The notes beneath the pieces were generated by a model, which was not told the origin of the DNA, did not search any database, and saw nothing but the letters and a program-made list of their open reading frames with translations. DNA of 64,000 nt from Melieria omissa (taxonomy: Eukaryota > Arthropoda > Insecta > Diptera > Ulidiidae), in assembly GCA_963971225.1 (NCBI GenBank), contig OZ020269.1:3472001-3536000 (forward strand). The letters are read 5' to 3'. Every line of letters starts with the position of its first letter. The first letter of the stretch is position 1. Below, piece by piece: positions 34,466-45,690 of this stretch. Made by a program: the position numbers and the translations under genes.

Positions 34466-35889
34466 CAGGCCCGACGAGAGGGGGGTGGTAAAGGTGGGAT
34501 TCCCACCGGGCCCGGAGTTTCTAGCGGGGCCCGGATTTCAATCGAAATCTCAAAATTTGGGAAAAGTTTAATATGCACTTTTGCAATCTGATTCTGACAC
34601 ACGGTGGGCTGCAAGAATCGATGGTGTGAAACCGTTTGCAAAGAATCTTCCTGGATTGAGAAAGTCTCTTGAAGAAATAAAAAAACTGAATCTGACCGCA
34701 GAAACCCTTCGGGACGTCAATGGCATTCTAAAATACATGAGTAAATTTGAGTGCGTCTTGATGGCTTCCATTTGGTTCAAAATTCTTCAGGCTATTAATG
34801 AAAGAAATCTGGTTCTTCAAGAGATGAACGCTACCATTGACGTTGAAGTCGACAATCTTCGAAGTTTACTTGCCGACTTGCAGCTTCTACGCGACCAGTG
34901 GAGTGGAATTTATAATGAATGCAAAATCGTCGCCGACAATTTCATCGATTCTTCATCCATTTTACGACCAGCCAGGAAAAAAAACGTGTTGACTCGTCAC
35001 ATGATATCGTCAATGAAGACTGCACTATTGAAGAAATCGATTTAAAGAGAAACACTTTTTTTGTCATAATCGATTCAATCATGAGTGGAATAAGTAGAAG
35101 ATTTCAAGCTATAAATGAACTGAATGAAACATTTTCATTTCTGTGGCAGTTTTCAGATACAAACATTCAAGAATGTCAGACTGCTGCAGAAAAATTTGCA
35201 GTCAAATATCCTGCTGATGTATCTCAAAACCTATCAAATGAAATTATACACCTCAAGAATATATATGAAGCAAATTTTGGACCTCAACTACCTCCATTCG
35301 ATTTACTCAATGCCATTTATGCGAAGAAATTGAACAGACTTTTCTAAAACGTTTGCATCGCTCTGCGTATATTTTGCACGATTCCAGTATCTGTTGCGAG
35401 TGGTGAGCGGTCGTTCAGTGTTTTGGCAAGAATAAAAAACTTCTATCGGTCCTGCTCAACCTAAACTAGAGTGTCAAGTCTAGCTACTCTGTGTTTGGAA
35501 GTACAACTGGCCAGAGAATTAGATTTTGAACAGCTCATCAACTCGTTCGCATCAGCTAAAGCAAGGAAAGCTCACTTATGAATAATCATTTGTGTAATAT
35601 CGTTGAATTTTATAAAAAGTAATCACTTTTCTTATATTAAAATGATTTATTCAACAAATATTCATTGTAAGATCATAAAATAAATTATTTTTCCAAGTAT
35701 TTGTATTTTTATTTCTTGATACTATCAACTCGACCACTATATGTACATATTCTATTCTGAGATAATTTATTTATTGTGTGGCACGAGTTTACAACTTTTA
35801 TGGAACAGAATAGAAGTAAAGGGTTTAGGGTGGGGGGGAGGGGGCGGAGGTAACTACCACCGGGCCCTGATATCCTCTCGACGGCCCTG
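34466..35889 (+). mobile_element. Decayed hAT transposon with transposase remnant
   Basis: The 1424-bp element starts CAGGCCCGACGAGAGG and ends with the near inverse CCTCTCGACGGCCCTG. An exact 8-bp duplication ACTATAGC flanks it (34458-34465 and 35890-35897). G-rich subterminal stretches lie at both ends. It keeps the middle and C-terminal parts of a hAT transposase, but the N-terminal zinc finger and first catalytic region are gone. Confidence 0.85.
34581..35581 (+). pseudogene. hAT transposase fragment, frameshifted
   Basis: The first part (34581-about 34975) contains SDTRWAARIDGVKPF, the conserved TRW segment of hAT transposases. A frameshift in the A8 run at about 34978-34985 moves the frame to 34986-35347, which ends at TAA. 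Coding similarity then resumes as LRIFCTIPVSVASGERSFS (about 35360-35420), the hAT C-terminal dimerisation domain. One more in-frame stop (about 35462) interrupts it before TGA at 35579-35581. It is a relic, similar to the transposases that resemble ZMYM-type and hAT C-terminal proteins. Confidence 0.8.
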
Positions 35890-35897
35890 ACTATAGC

Positions 35898-38800
35898 TCT
35901 TCGGTCGGTCCGCATACGGTTGAGGCATCTATCATAACACCTACAAGTATTTGTATTACTTTAACAGAGCATCACGCGATGAAAAGCATTGGCATTTAAC
36001 AATTTTATGCCACGCTTCCGAATATAAAAATTAAAGTTATCCTTAGCAAGTGCCAAGTTCAAGCAGACCTTAGCTTGAGATAAAAATAATTCATGGGTTC
36101 TACATTCCTTTCCAAATGAATCTATCGAACTTGAGAGCTGTCAAAAGTGTGAAGTTCGGAGGGGAATTTCAATCGTGGAAAGAGTTTTCACTGAGACCAA
36201 TTTATAGTTCGCCGTCCGAACACAATCTTTAGCGCGTACATAACTTCCACCAAGCGATACTGAAAATTTGGAAGCGCACATTCAAGGGTTAATGTACGCA
36301 CATAGTTGTGAACGATTCCACTGATATGACAGTAATAATTTGTTCGAGTTGATAACGACTTTCAGACAATATCTTGTTACTGAGTAAATCAAATTGATGT
36401 TTTCCTCAGATAATCGCAAATATTTCCAACGAAAAAGTTTCCGCAAGCCATTGGCGGCAATAAAATGTTTTACTGAACAGAATTGCTGTGTTTACAATAA
36501 TTTAATTGCCCGCACTTTAATCCGGACTGCCTTGAAAACATTAAGTAAAAACAATGTTGAAGAAAATGCATGCAGCCAAGAAATACAAACAAAACGACAA
36601 CAAACAATTAAAAGTGTACCAGTAGTTGGGGAATATACCGAGATCAAGTGAAGCGTTATAGTGAAATATGATAACGAGCGAACGTGTTCTATTCGGCGTG
36701 TCGCGTGATGAGGTCAACAAATGCCGCTCAGAGCTTAGTTCAGCGACAACTTACCTAATTGCGGCGAGTCTTAGCAATTTGTTGCGTTGATTTGCTGAAC
36801 CCAGCGAGAGAAGTTCGAGTGATGATTGTGTGCGAGTCGCAGTTACAGCGCGCTGGGGCCATGGAGAATTCTTAACCAGGGAGCGGAGTTGCTGGGAACC
36901 GTCAAACATGGCGATAAGGCAGAAATTTCCGTGGAATTTGCCGTCAATTAAGCGCAGCAAACATATTGTCGCATATTAAAGCATGCAATGATATAAAAAG
37001 TGGCGGAGAGTAAAATTCTCTTTGCTGCGAGCTGATAAATTGTTTTTTTGGTACAATTTCATGCTCGATTTTGCGAAACCGGCTGATAAAATTATAATTC
37101 TGGCTGATGGCTGCAGTTCGACTGACGTCGTTAGTGTGACGTTTTTGGTTTCTCCAAAAACGTAGTTTTTAAGTTTGCGCTTGTTTTTTGTTTTCAACTT
37201 CCTCCCATTAATGCGAAGCACTGGAATGGCTTGGGAACAGTTGGAAGATGCACAATTTGTCAGAATCATTGGGCCAGTGTCAAGATTCGATCGGGTGAAT
37301 GGCGCTTCCTCTCTTTAGTCATGATTTGGCGTTTTGCTTAGTAGTCGCCTCACTACTTCTGCTCGCGGCCAACCGAGTCTAAAGTTCAACGTCGTGCAGC
37401 TACACGTCACTCAGTAGAGCGTTGCTCACTTCCATGCAATCGTTCAAGAAATCTCTGAAACCACGAACTGCCGCACTGCTCTATCTGCTCTAAAGTGGGT
37501 CGCGCTCCTCACCTTTAACTAGTACACACTTTTGGCTTACTCATCATCGAAATTCGATAGACGAAGACGATTATCGCAGTTGACCAACATTTCCACAGCA
37601 CATGCGCCAATCTGTCACTAGTCTCGTGGGTTGTTGTGTTGCTCATGCGACTTTCTGCTCGCTTGGGGAAGTCTCGTTGGCGCGTTGTGCTACGTAATGC
37701 CAAGCTCAGCAGGTTTCTATTTCGCAAATGGAGAACAAAACCAAATCACACACACATGTCTGGACTATGCAAGTCACGCTTTCGTTCGCGCTAAGAAAGC
37801 TTTGTAGCTTACCCCCAGCTGCTGGCCAACTTACGAATACAATGCGCGCACTCGTCTGAGGTTCCGCAGAATGCGCTGCGGGGGAATATTTACTATGGGA
37901 ATTTCTGAGTCTCATGAATTGGCTACTGTGTGCTGAAATATTGTACAAACGTTAATTTGTTGTGTACACAAATCAATATGCGAGCTTCTAGCTCGAATTT
38001 TTTCCATTAAAAAATTAAGTAAGAAAAGCAACCGCGCAACTTAACTGATAACAATTCAAAGTAAGACGGGGTTTTCTGAGTGCGTACAAAGCGCTGTGAT
38101 GTACGCAAAAAACGCAACTGAAATCATATTTTAGTGGAAAAGGGAAAGAAATATGCATGTTGTAGCTATTAAAACATTTCAAGAAACACTTCTTTGTCCT
38201 TAAGTTTTAAATGATATGTACTGCGGAAAACCTCACTCATAGGCAGACTGACTACTAAGAAAATATTAAATGTAAAATAATTTATTGTTAGTAGTTAATC
38301 GTTTCCATCAAAATCTGTTAAAACCAACTAATCTAAAAAGCATTTAATATGCGTTTGGGCGATGTTGGGTTCGGCATACCTTGAGGAACGTTTCTCGAAT
38401 AGTGTTTGAGATTTAATATTGCTGACCATGAAGAGCGATCCGATTGGATATACCTTTTGTTGGAGGTTATTTTATTGGCAGATATGGTACGAGTCCGCTC
38501 TCACGAACCACAGCTACTATCCTAATAAATAGTTGACTGACTAGTTGTTGTAAGCTTTCGCAATTAAAAAAATCCGATTTTGCAATTTAATTGCAAACGG
38601 AACAAATAGTTTAAAATGGCTTCGGCTGGAGATTGCTTAATGACAAAAAAGCAGAAGTTAATACCAAAACAGCTACTGTAACCCCATATTAAATTTAATA
38701 ACGATTATACTTAAATTACTCTTACAGTGTTCAATTATTCCAAGGTTATCTTGAAAAACTCTAGTTCTCAAGGCTGACAGGATTCTGGCCACCAGTGACA

Positions 38801-39395
38801 GATGACAAGAGCCACCGGATGGCTTCAAACAATAAACAAACTGTTCGTGTAGGCATTTAGAATAGAAACTGAAATTCTTAACATTCATCGCACGCCCATT
38901 TGTTAGATTTGATTGACCCCCACGGCCGGTAAAAACAACGCAAGTGCCCGGCCTTCGCTGAGAAGTGAAATTCGCGCCTCAATCAAGGTGGAAATTAGCA
39001 ATCCGCTGTCAACTGACCCCCAGCCGCACTACTTCCGCATTTTTTCAAGATAATCAAAGCTATACGAGTATGTTAGGTTATAGTTAATTTTTTCTTTATT
39101 GAATTATTTTTTTTCACGTTTGCAATGAGGACTTAAAATTAGATTTAACAAAGATTATAAGAGCTTTATGCAATTTTACGTGCTTAACGAAAAGCTAACA
39201 TAACAAAATCTACAGGCATACAGAGATTTTATTGTTTCAGGCATTTAGTGACAATTTTAGATCATTTTTCCTTTCCATACAGTTAAATGGCTAACAAACA
39301 ACTTTTTCTTTTTTGCAATTTAAAACAATTACTCAATTAAAGCTGAGGTTAACATCTTTTTAATATGAATTTACATATTTCCTTCCATATTTATT
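35898..39395. other. Non-coding spacer or introns
   Basis: No gene is supported over 3.5 kb. Reading frames at 36394-36651 (plus) and 36976-37269 (minus) are short with no family resemblance. The stretch 36660-36960 has higher GC and may be regulatory or a non-coding exon. Nothing repetitive stands out. Confidence 0.45.
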
Positions 39396-39579
39396 ATGAT
39401 ATTTTCTTCAAGTAATTTGCTTATGTGCAGCTGTGTGTTGACGTTGCTGTGGCTGGCGCTGATCGCTGTGGATCTTAATCTGACTTCCGAGTTGCAGGCG
39501 AGCGATCGCCCGCACAAGTTTCGCTCTTCCGCTGCATTGCGACAAGGCCGTTCAGATTACTACTGCTGCTGCTGCTGTT
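39396..39579 (+). CDS. Candidate first exon of a secreted protein
   Basis: From ATG 39396 the frame encodes a start with a clear hydrophobic signal-peptide-like core (LLMCSCVLTLLWLALIAVDL, residues about 8-27). A hydrophilic segment follows and then a run of cysteines from CTG/TGC triplets. A consensus donor GTAAGT begins at 39580. I found no matching acceptor or second exon, and no family. It may be a neuropeptide or short secreted protein, or a chance frame across a triplet repeat. It points toward the 3' end of Gadd45. Confidence 0.3.
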
Positions 39580-39771
39580 GTAAGTGGTGGCGTACAATGT
39601 ATAGGTATGTGGGGAAGTTGGGAACTTTCGTAGATTCCTGCCATCGCACCGTCATCATCATCATCATAATCATAATCACTAAATTGTGTTCAACTCTAAG
39701 CTACTTCAACTTTCGTTTAGTCGTTTTTGCAACTTAAACTGAAGTTCATTGTGGATGTAGTTGTTGTTGGC

Positions 39772-39777
39772 TTTATT
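39772..39777 (-). terminator. Poly(A) signal of Gadd45
   Basis: On the minus strand this is AATAAA, about 300 bp after the Gadd45 stop codon. It is the first such signal downstream. Confidence 0.55.
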
Positions 39778-40078
39778 GAAATGAATGTCACCAGTTGCAA
39801 GGTCGCTTGCTCAACTCGTCGTTAGTATGTAGAATATATCGTTTTAGCGGTGTAGACCTCCTCGCTCGACCGCGACTGCGTAGCAATTTGTCTTTTGATT
39901 TCATTTTATGTTCGTTTTGGGTTTTGAACTTGAACGTTCCAATGTCGGCGCTCCTGCATTCCAAACATTTCCGAACGCCCGGTTTTGGCCAAAAGTTTCT
40001 GGTATATGATTTCACAACCCGCTCGCGGGGTGTATGTAACTCCAGTTCAATTCTATGGTACGTTTTGCGTCCGCACAT

Positions 40079-40582
40079 TCACACGGATGGCAATTCGACG
40101 ACGGGGTTCTGCGGCGAGTCCCAGAGGGCTTCGCAGTAGTCTACCAAAACGGTTTCCTGCTTGTTCAGCTGCTCGTCGTCCTCGGCACCGGTCCAGGGCT
40201 TCTGCACCAGGCAGCACGACTCCACGTCGGTCTTGCCCAGGATGCGGCTCAGCTTGGTGGGGCAGTCGACCTTGATGACGTAGATGTCGTTCTCGTAGCA
40301 GAAGGCCTCCAGCAGCACCTCGTGCATGTGGGTGGCGGAGTCGCCGTCCTGCGGCACAGCCATCAAGCAGAATAGCGAGCCCTCCGGTGACTTGGACAGC
40401 ACCTGGATGGCGGCGCTTAGGCCCACGATGACACGCGACTCGGCTTGCGCCTTCAGTAGAGCCGTCTTGACGGTGCGGCCCACCTTCGAGTAATCCATTT
40501 GGGCGCTGGTGTTGGTCATATTGCTCTGGCTCAGCGGACTGCTGAAGTGGTAATGCTGGATCTGAATCTCTTCCACAACCAT
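40079..40582 (-). CDS. Gadd45: Gadd45 stress-response protein
   Basis: A single-exon gene of 167 residues. I chose the ATG at 40582-40580 because it is the first one after the predicted cap site; the frame is open 30 codons further up but has no ATG there. The protein is the Gadd45 form of the ribosomal L7Ae-like fold: AFCYENDIYVIKVD matches the family core AFCCENDINILRV, followed by LVQKPW and a C-terminal YCEALWDSPQNPVVELP segment. Gadd45 binds the MAP3K MEKK4/MTK1 to activate JNK and p38 after stress, and interacts with cell-cycle and DNA-repair proteins in cytoplasm and nucleus. Higher GC than its surroundings fits a conserved coding exon. It has a TATA promoter, consistent with a rapidly inducible gene. 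Length and absence of introns fit the fly gene. Confidence 0.92.
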   Translation of the reverse strand: MVVEEIQIQHYHFSSPLSQSNMTNTSAQMDYSKVGRTVKTALLKAQAESRVIVGLSAAIQVLSKSPEGSLFCLMAVPQDGDSATHMHEVLLEAFCYENDIYVIKVDCPTKLSRILGKTDVESCCLVQKPWTGAEDDEQLNKQETVLVDYCEALWDSPQNPVVELPSV

Positions 40583-40995
40583 TGTGTGTGCTGGGGCAAA
40601 GGCGGCCTGCTGCTCGTATGGAGGAATTTTCACGCTGTGGCGGCCTGTGGCACGATTTTCAATTTTCGTCACTTGTATCTTTTTGTTGTTGTTTTACTTT
40701 GTTGTAGTTTGCGTTTTGTGGGCAAACTTAGCACTTTGTTCTGAACGGACCCTTATTGACTTTTGGGGGTGTGTCTTAATTGTCTCTTTTGTATTCCACA
40801 AATGTTTTATGTTTTGCTTTAGTGTCTCTGTTGCTGCTTTAGATTAGCTGTCGTTTCTGTTTGTTATGAAATTCTTTTCGCGACACTTTCACTCGCTTGT
40901 ATTGTATGCAATTTATTCCGCTCAAGCGCTCCTCAGACTTGCTTCAATTTTGATTTTTGATTTCACAATGAATGCTCCAATCCGGCGAGCGGGCG

Positions 40996-41003
40996 CTTTT
41001 ATA
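40996..41003 (-). promoter_or_regulatory. TATA box of Gadd45
   Basis: The minus strand reads TATAAAAG. About 30 bp downstream, near 40974-40967, is an initiator-like ATTCATTG. This gives a 5' leader of about 390 nt before the ATG at 40582. Confidence 0.7.
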
Positions 41004-41009
41004 CCGCAG

Positions 41010-44000
41010 CTCTCTCACGGCTCGAAGCGGGCGCACCGAATTTCCCAAGAATCGAAAAGCTTTCGCGCCACACTCTTCCCCGTGTGATTTTTGCGGCCCA
41101 CCGGCGGGCCTTCGCTCTCGCTTGCGCTCAGGCAATTGCTTATCACCGCCAACGCTGAGTTGTTTCTTTTTTGAATTCGACCGCGTATTGCTTTTTGTGT
41201 GCTGTCGGCGCGAATTCCCCACAATTACCGGAATGCACATGTAAAACACACTTGGAATTGAGATGGGCGCGCGTAAAAACCTACTCTAGATTTTTACCCC
41301 TAGTGCGATAAATTTGTGAAATATCCACTTACCAAGGGTTACTGCACGCTTTATTTATTGTTTGGAATACAGCTAAGAGGTTTCACTGAATCTTTTTCAA
41401 TGGTTTTTCGATTGCCGGCGCTGATTGTTGAAGAAATTTGTGTAGGCTGAATTTTTAACATCGGACACTCGCTGATAATGCCGCGATAACTGGGATCAAG
41501 TATTTGGTGGCGGAGACGCTCACCGACTCTCGCGGTCACCTCAACAGGCGAACTGTGAGCAAACCAGTTTTTTCGGATTTAGAGACAGCTCAGCTGCACT
41601 TTCTGCCATGGCTCAATAATTTGAAAGTGAAGTTGGGGGGAGGTCTGTTATTATTAGGTCTAGTTATTATTTTACCCGTCTTACCGTTAAGTTTGCCTTA
41701 TGAAATGTGTATTATTCGTAAAATAGCCCGCCGAGAGAAGATCACAAGTCCCTGCCTGTATCGAGATTACAGAGAGGTAATAGACACCTTCGATGGTAGT
41801 GGTTTTAAATTCACGTTATTTGATTACTTTTTAAGGAAACCTGGATTCTATAGTATCCGTCGGTTCATTAAAAAAAATAGTTGATTCAATATTACTTGTT
41901 GGTGATACGGATACATGGAATTGTGATAAACTTCTGCAGAAAATGTCACTGCACTAACAAGAAAATAATCTAAATATAAAATTTTTCACAGTAAACGTTT
42001 CAATTTAATTTAAACACAATTCAATTTAATTTGGTCGAGGTTGAAATACGCACAGTTTTCCAAAAAGCTTAATATTTGATAAATGCTCAATGAAATCTGC
42101 GAAATACAGATTTTCGCCTCAAATGCATGAGGTGGACACTTGTTTTCGGCCGAACTCTGCTTGTCACACTTTTCCGCCGTATCAGCTGTGATCTGACCAC
42201 ATTATACGTTGGCTGTTCGCCAAATCGGTGTTGGCGACAAGTCGACCAATCATTATTCATTGAAAATTCGGCGCAGACCGTGTCTACCCCGAAGCAATTA
42301 GTGCTGTGACGACATTCGGAAATGAGTTTGTTTGCTCTTTAGAAGCGCTCATCTTAGGCCATTTCATTGTAAAAGTCGGGAGCAAACACATTTAAAAGTT
42401 TGCTTAATTTTTCAATGAAAATCCGCAAATGATTTTTCTGAATTTTGAAAGCGTAAATTTGCCGCTACGAGACATCGTTGCGGGGGAAACATTTCGGCAT
42501 GAGCCACCAAATCGAAATTACGGCAAAAACTAAAACCCAACGAATACATGTTTTCTGGCTGAGGAAAACGTGCATTGGCGCAATCGAAACCAGATAAGCC
42601 CAGCTAAATCAGAACTGGCACGTTCCCACCAGAATTTCTGGTCAATAGTAGCTTTCATGAAAATGGGGCGTGAGCGCAAAAAACAGCAATTGACAAATAA
42701 TTATCTGGCTGCGCTTTGCCAACCTGTGTCTCCAGCAAGTGGGCGAAAATCCATTTACAAGTGCAAGTGTGCCATTTACCTTATGCCACGCTTGGTAAAC
42801 ACGTCTCAAGATCGGCGGATCGACGACCTTAAAGCGAAACAATTGCGGGAATTTTCTGTACCCCGAACTCCATTTTACGCGCATAATGGACCGCAAAAAC
42901 CGTACTATATACGAGTACATAGATTGTTTGAACTGGCGAAGTGGGCAAACACAGCACATTTAAGTGTTAAATGAAAAAAACAACTGAATTATGACGCCGA
43001 GATGAGTTTGATCCACTAAATTTCGGTTATTCTCTCGAAATTGGATGCTACATGCGTTGTTCGAAAGATAGAAAGAATGAATAGAATTTTTGATAAATGC
43101 CAAAATATAATAAATCACCCATTCTTAATAAGTGCTCGACCTAAGAACGCACGTCGAATTCGTACGGCCAGATTGGGAAACTTTGCGGTGAGGCTTTGAA
43201 CTCATGACCCGCTACAAAGTGAAGCCATCTACTCACATTTCACCGCATGTGAATCTGCGACAAAAACTAGCAACACGAAATTGTGACCAATGCGCTGCCT
43301 TCGTTTTGTTTTCAATCACATTTGGCGCAGTACTTCCTGTGGGACTCGCAATTTAAGGATCTATGAGCGCACTTTCGCGGAATTTCCGCGTATGTTCGCA
43401 GTTCAAAGGGGTTCAAGCGTCGTCACTGGTGTTTTTTGCCTGCACGCTTAGCGCTAGAGTTCATTAGGCCGGTGCCCGTCGGCAATTGGATGCTTCGCAG
43501 AATGGAAAAAACGACCGACTCCGTGCATTGCTTGTAGGAAGCATTCGCTGCTGGGTGTAATTCGGCACTTTGTCATGGACATGTTGACTCAGAAGTGCTG
43601 ATTTATTCAAATGCAACCGACAATTGGGCACATTTGCTAAGCTTTTAGTGCAGTCCAAATAATATCCCTGAATGTCCGTTCAAGCAATGAAAACACATAC
43701 TTCCCCCCATGACCAAAACATTCTGAGAGTAAATTAAAATACTAGAAATCTTTTACGAGGCTCATGAGTCCAATTAATCATGGGTTAAATATGTACCGAT
43801 CTACATGTAATTCCAGGTATTATCAACTTGTGAGAGCCCCTTCGGCGGTTTTTGACTTTTGAGAATGTAATTTACTTCAATGGGTTAGCCCGCTCCATCA
43901 ACACTATTTGTTTTGTTCCTTTTTAGGGAATTCTAAAACACTCACACACACACATCTATACAAACAGAAGTGCGTTGCCCGTCGGCAATGCGTTCCCTAA

Positions 44001-44220
44001 TATGCTGGCCGAGTTGAACGAACCGCCGTAAACAACCGTTGTAAACAACTCCGATCGGCGCTGAACCCCGTTGAACTTCCAAAATGTGAGCGCTTTAAAG
44101 CGTCGAAAAAGTCCTTAAATTGCAATTTGCATATGGCAGACCCGAAGAGTTCAATCACCACCGGCCGGCCAGTACGGGCGAGTGTGTGAGTACGTGATGA
44201 ATGCGGCGCAACCACCGCGG
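41010..44220. other. Spacer upstream of Gadd45
   Basis: No gene is firmly supported. A reading frame at 41504-41884 (plus) contains one hydrophobic segment but has no ATG at its start and no family. The frame at 42570-42974 is probably chance. GC-richer DNA just above 41010 is likely Gadd45 promoter DNA. Confidence 0.4.
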
Positions 44221-44226
44221 CGACGA

Positions 44227-44232
44227 TATAAA
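44227..44232 (+). promoter_or_regulatory. Possible TATA box
   Basis: TATAAA in a GC-rich context, 182 bp before the ATG of the candidate secreted protein at 44409. A cap site near 44258 would put one short upstream frame (ATG 44269, four codons) in the leader. Confidence 0.4.
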
Positions 44233-44408
44233 CTGACCTTTCTGCAGGAATATTTGTTGACACGATGGCAAATGAGTAACAGCAGCGGTGCAGTCACCTC
44301 GGGGCAGCGTGGTGACGCTGTCTTCGGCGTGGCGCGATCGTGGACGCGACGCTCTTAACGTTGGCAATTTACGCGCCAATTTTTCCAAAATATTTTGCTT
44401 GCAGTGTA

Positions 44409-44747
44409 ATGAACCGATACGGAGTGGTGTGCTTTGTTTTTGTTTATGTTTACCCATGCAAAAGTGTGCTTGAAGACGTGAAACGCGACCAATTCATTCA
44501 CCGCCGCCAGTGCCACAACAGAGGTAATTGGCTTTTGGGACATGAAGGCACTGCGTGTCTGTCGAGTGGTCGCTGTACTCGGCTCATATTTGAATGCAGG
44601 CGAAGACATTTGTTACAGTATATGCTGCGAAATGTGCTGTTGCGCAACATAAGAAAATTAATAATCGAGCTAACGCCGCAAGAATTGGGAGATTTGGATC
44701 TATTTCTGGAGAACCCTTGCTTCACGTGGGAATATCAGGACAAATGA
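44409..44747 (+). CDS. Candidate six-cysteine secreted protein
   Basis: An intronless frame of 112 residues. The N-terminus (YGVVCFVFVYVY) is a short hydrophobic signal-peptide-like segment. After it come exactly six cysteines (PCK, RQC, TAC, GRC, FEC, NPC), enough for three disulfide bridges. The rest is rich in arginine and leucine. A TATA box lies upstream at 44227. I do not recognise the family; small secreted disulfide proteins in flies include seminal, immune and venom-like or regulatory peptides, so function is open. It ends 79 bp before the TTAA of a MITE. It may be chance, but the even cysteine count with a signal peptide and promoter makes it worth listing. Confidence 0.45.
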   Translation: MNRYGVVCFVFVYVYPCKSVLEDVKRDQFIHRRQCHNRGNWLLGHEGTACLSSGRCTRLIFECRRRHLLQYMLRNVLLRNIRKLIIELTPQELGDLDLFLENPCFTWEYQDK

Positions 44748-44829
44748 ACTATGTCACAAGTAGGCGTGACTCTTTCACAAGTGATTCAGAACAAGAAACC
44801 TGCAGAAGCGTTTAGACAGACGCATTTAA

Positions 44830-45580
44830 GGGGCACAACTAGTTTGACCGCCTGAAAAAAGGAGATTTTTGTGAATTTTGAATTTTGTGAAGTATTGCAT
44901 CGAATGTTGTAAAATTTTGCAGATATATTTATGCATAAATAATGAATACAAAGTAATTTTCAAATGAAAATATTCGATTTTCAGCAAGTTATCCACCATC
45001 TCCTGAGTCTTCAAAAAAAAAACGTTCTCCCACTGCTGCAGTGATTGTAGCCTTCGCAGTGCCTGAAATCAAAAAAACCAAAAATTTTACTTAACTAGGT
45101 TATATATTTTACTTAACTAGGTTATATGTCCTATACAATGACCCTCGGTTGTAAAAAAAAAATAAAATGCAACAAAATGGCGGTTTTTTGAAAAAAAAAT
45201 TAAAATTTTGCTGAAAAATCTGATGGTTTCTGGCCTGGCATAATTATACTTTTCATCCTATCATTAAACTGGAGGGTCATTGTATGGAAAAACAAATACA
45301 CAATAAGCTAAAAAAAGACCCAAGTCGATCGGATGATTTGTTATCAAGTTACAGCTGCAGCAAATTTGAAAAATGTAGTTTTGAGAAAAACGCGTTTAAA
45401 GTTTTATAACCGTGTTACCGCGTAGTGAACGAGACGGGTTTGAGGCTCTGTATCTCAGAGACTTTTACGAATTCGACAAAATCCGTTCGTATACTTTTTC
45501 TATGATAGTTATACTATAAAAATAAATAAAGAAATAAAACAAAAAACGAAATTTTCAAAATTTCAAACTAGTTGTGCCCC
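44830..45580. mobile_element. piggyBac-like TTAA MITE, family 1
   Basis: A 751-bp element with a perfect 18-bp inverted repeat, GGGGCACAACTAGTTTGA, flanked by TTAA on both sides (44826-44829 and 45581-45584). TTAA target duplication is the signature of the piggyBac superfamily. No transposase is encoded. An internal pair ATACAATGACCCTC (about 45134) and its inverse (about 45272) forms a second stem. Confidence 0.85.
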
Positions 45581-45690
45581 TTAATTCGTAATATCTTGAA
45601 ATTGTAAGCAAAAATGTTTCAAGTAAAAATCCCACCGTATTCATGTGTACTTTACATCATGTCGATACATACATACAGATATGTACATAC

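Noticed and set aside
41504..41884. Plus-strand frame with a hydrophobic segment
   Set aside because: It starts with GTG, has no ATG or clear splice acceptor upstream, and shows no resemblance to a known protein.
42570..42974. 134-codon plus-strand frame
   Set aside because: No recognisable domain, and composition is like the surrounding spacer.
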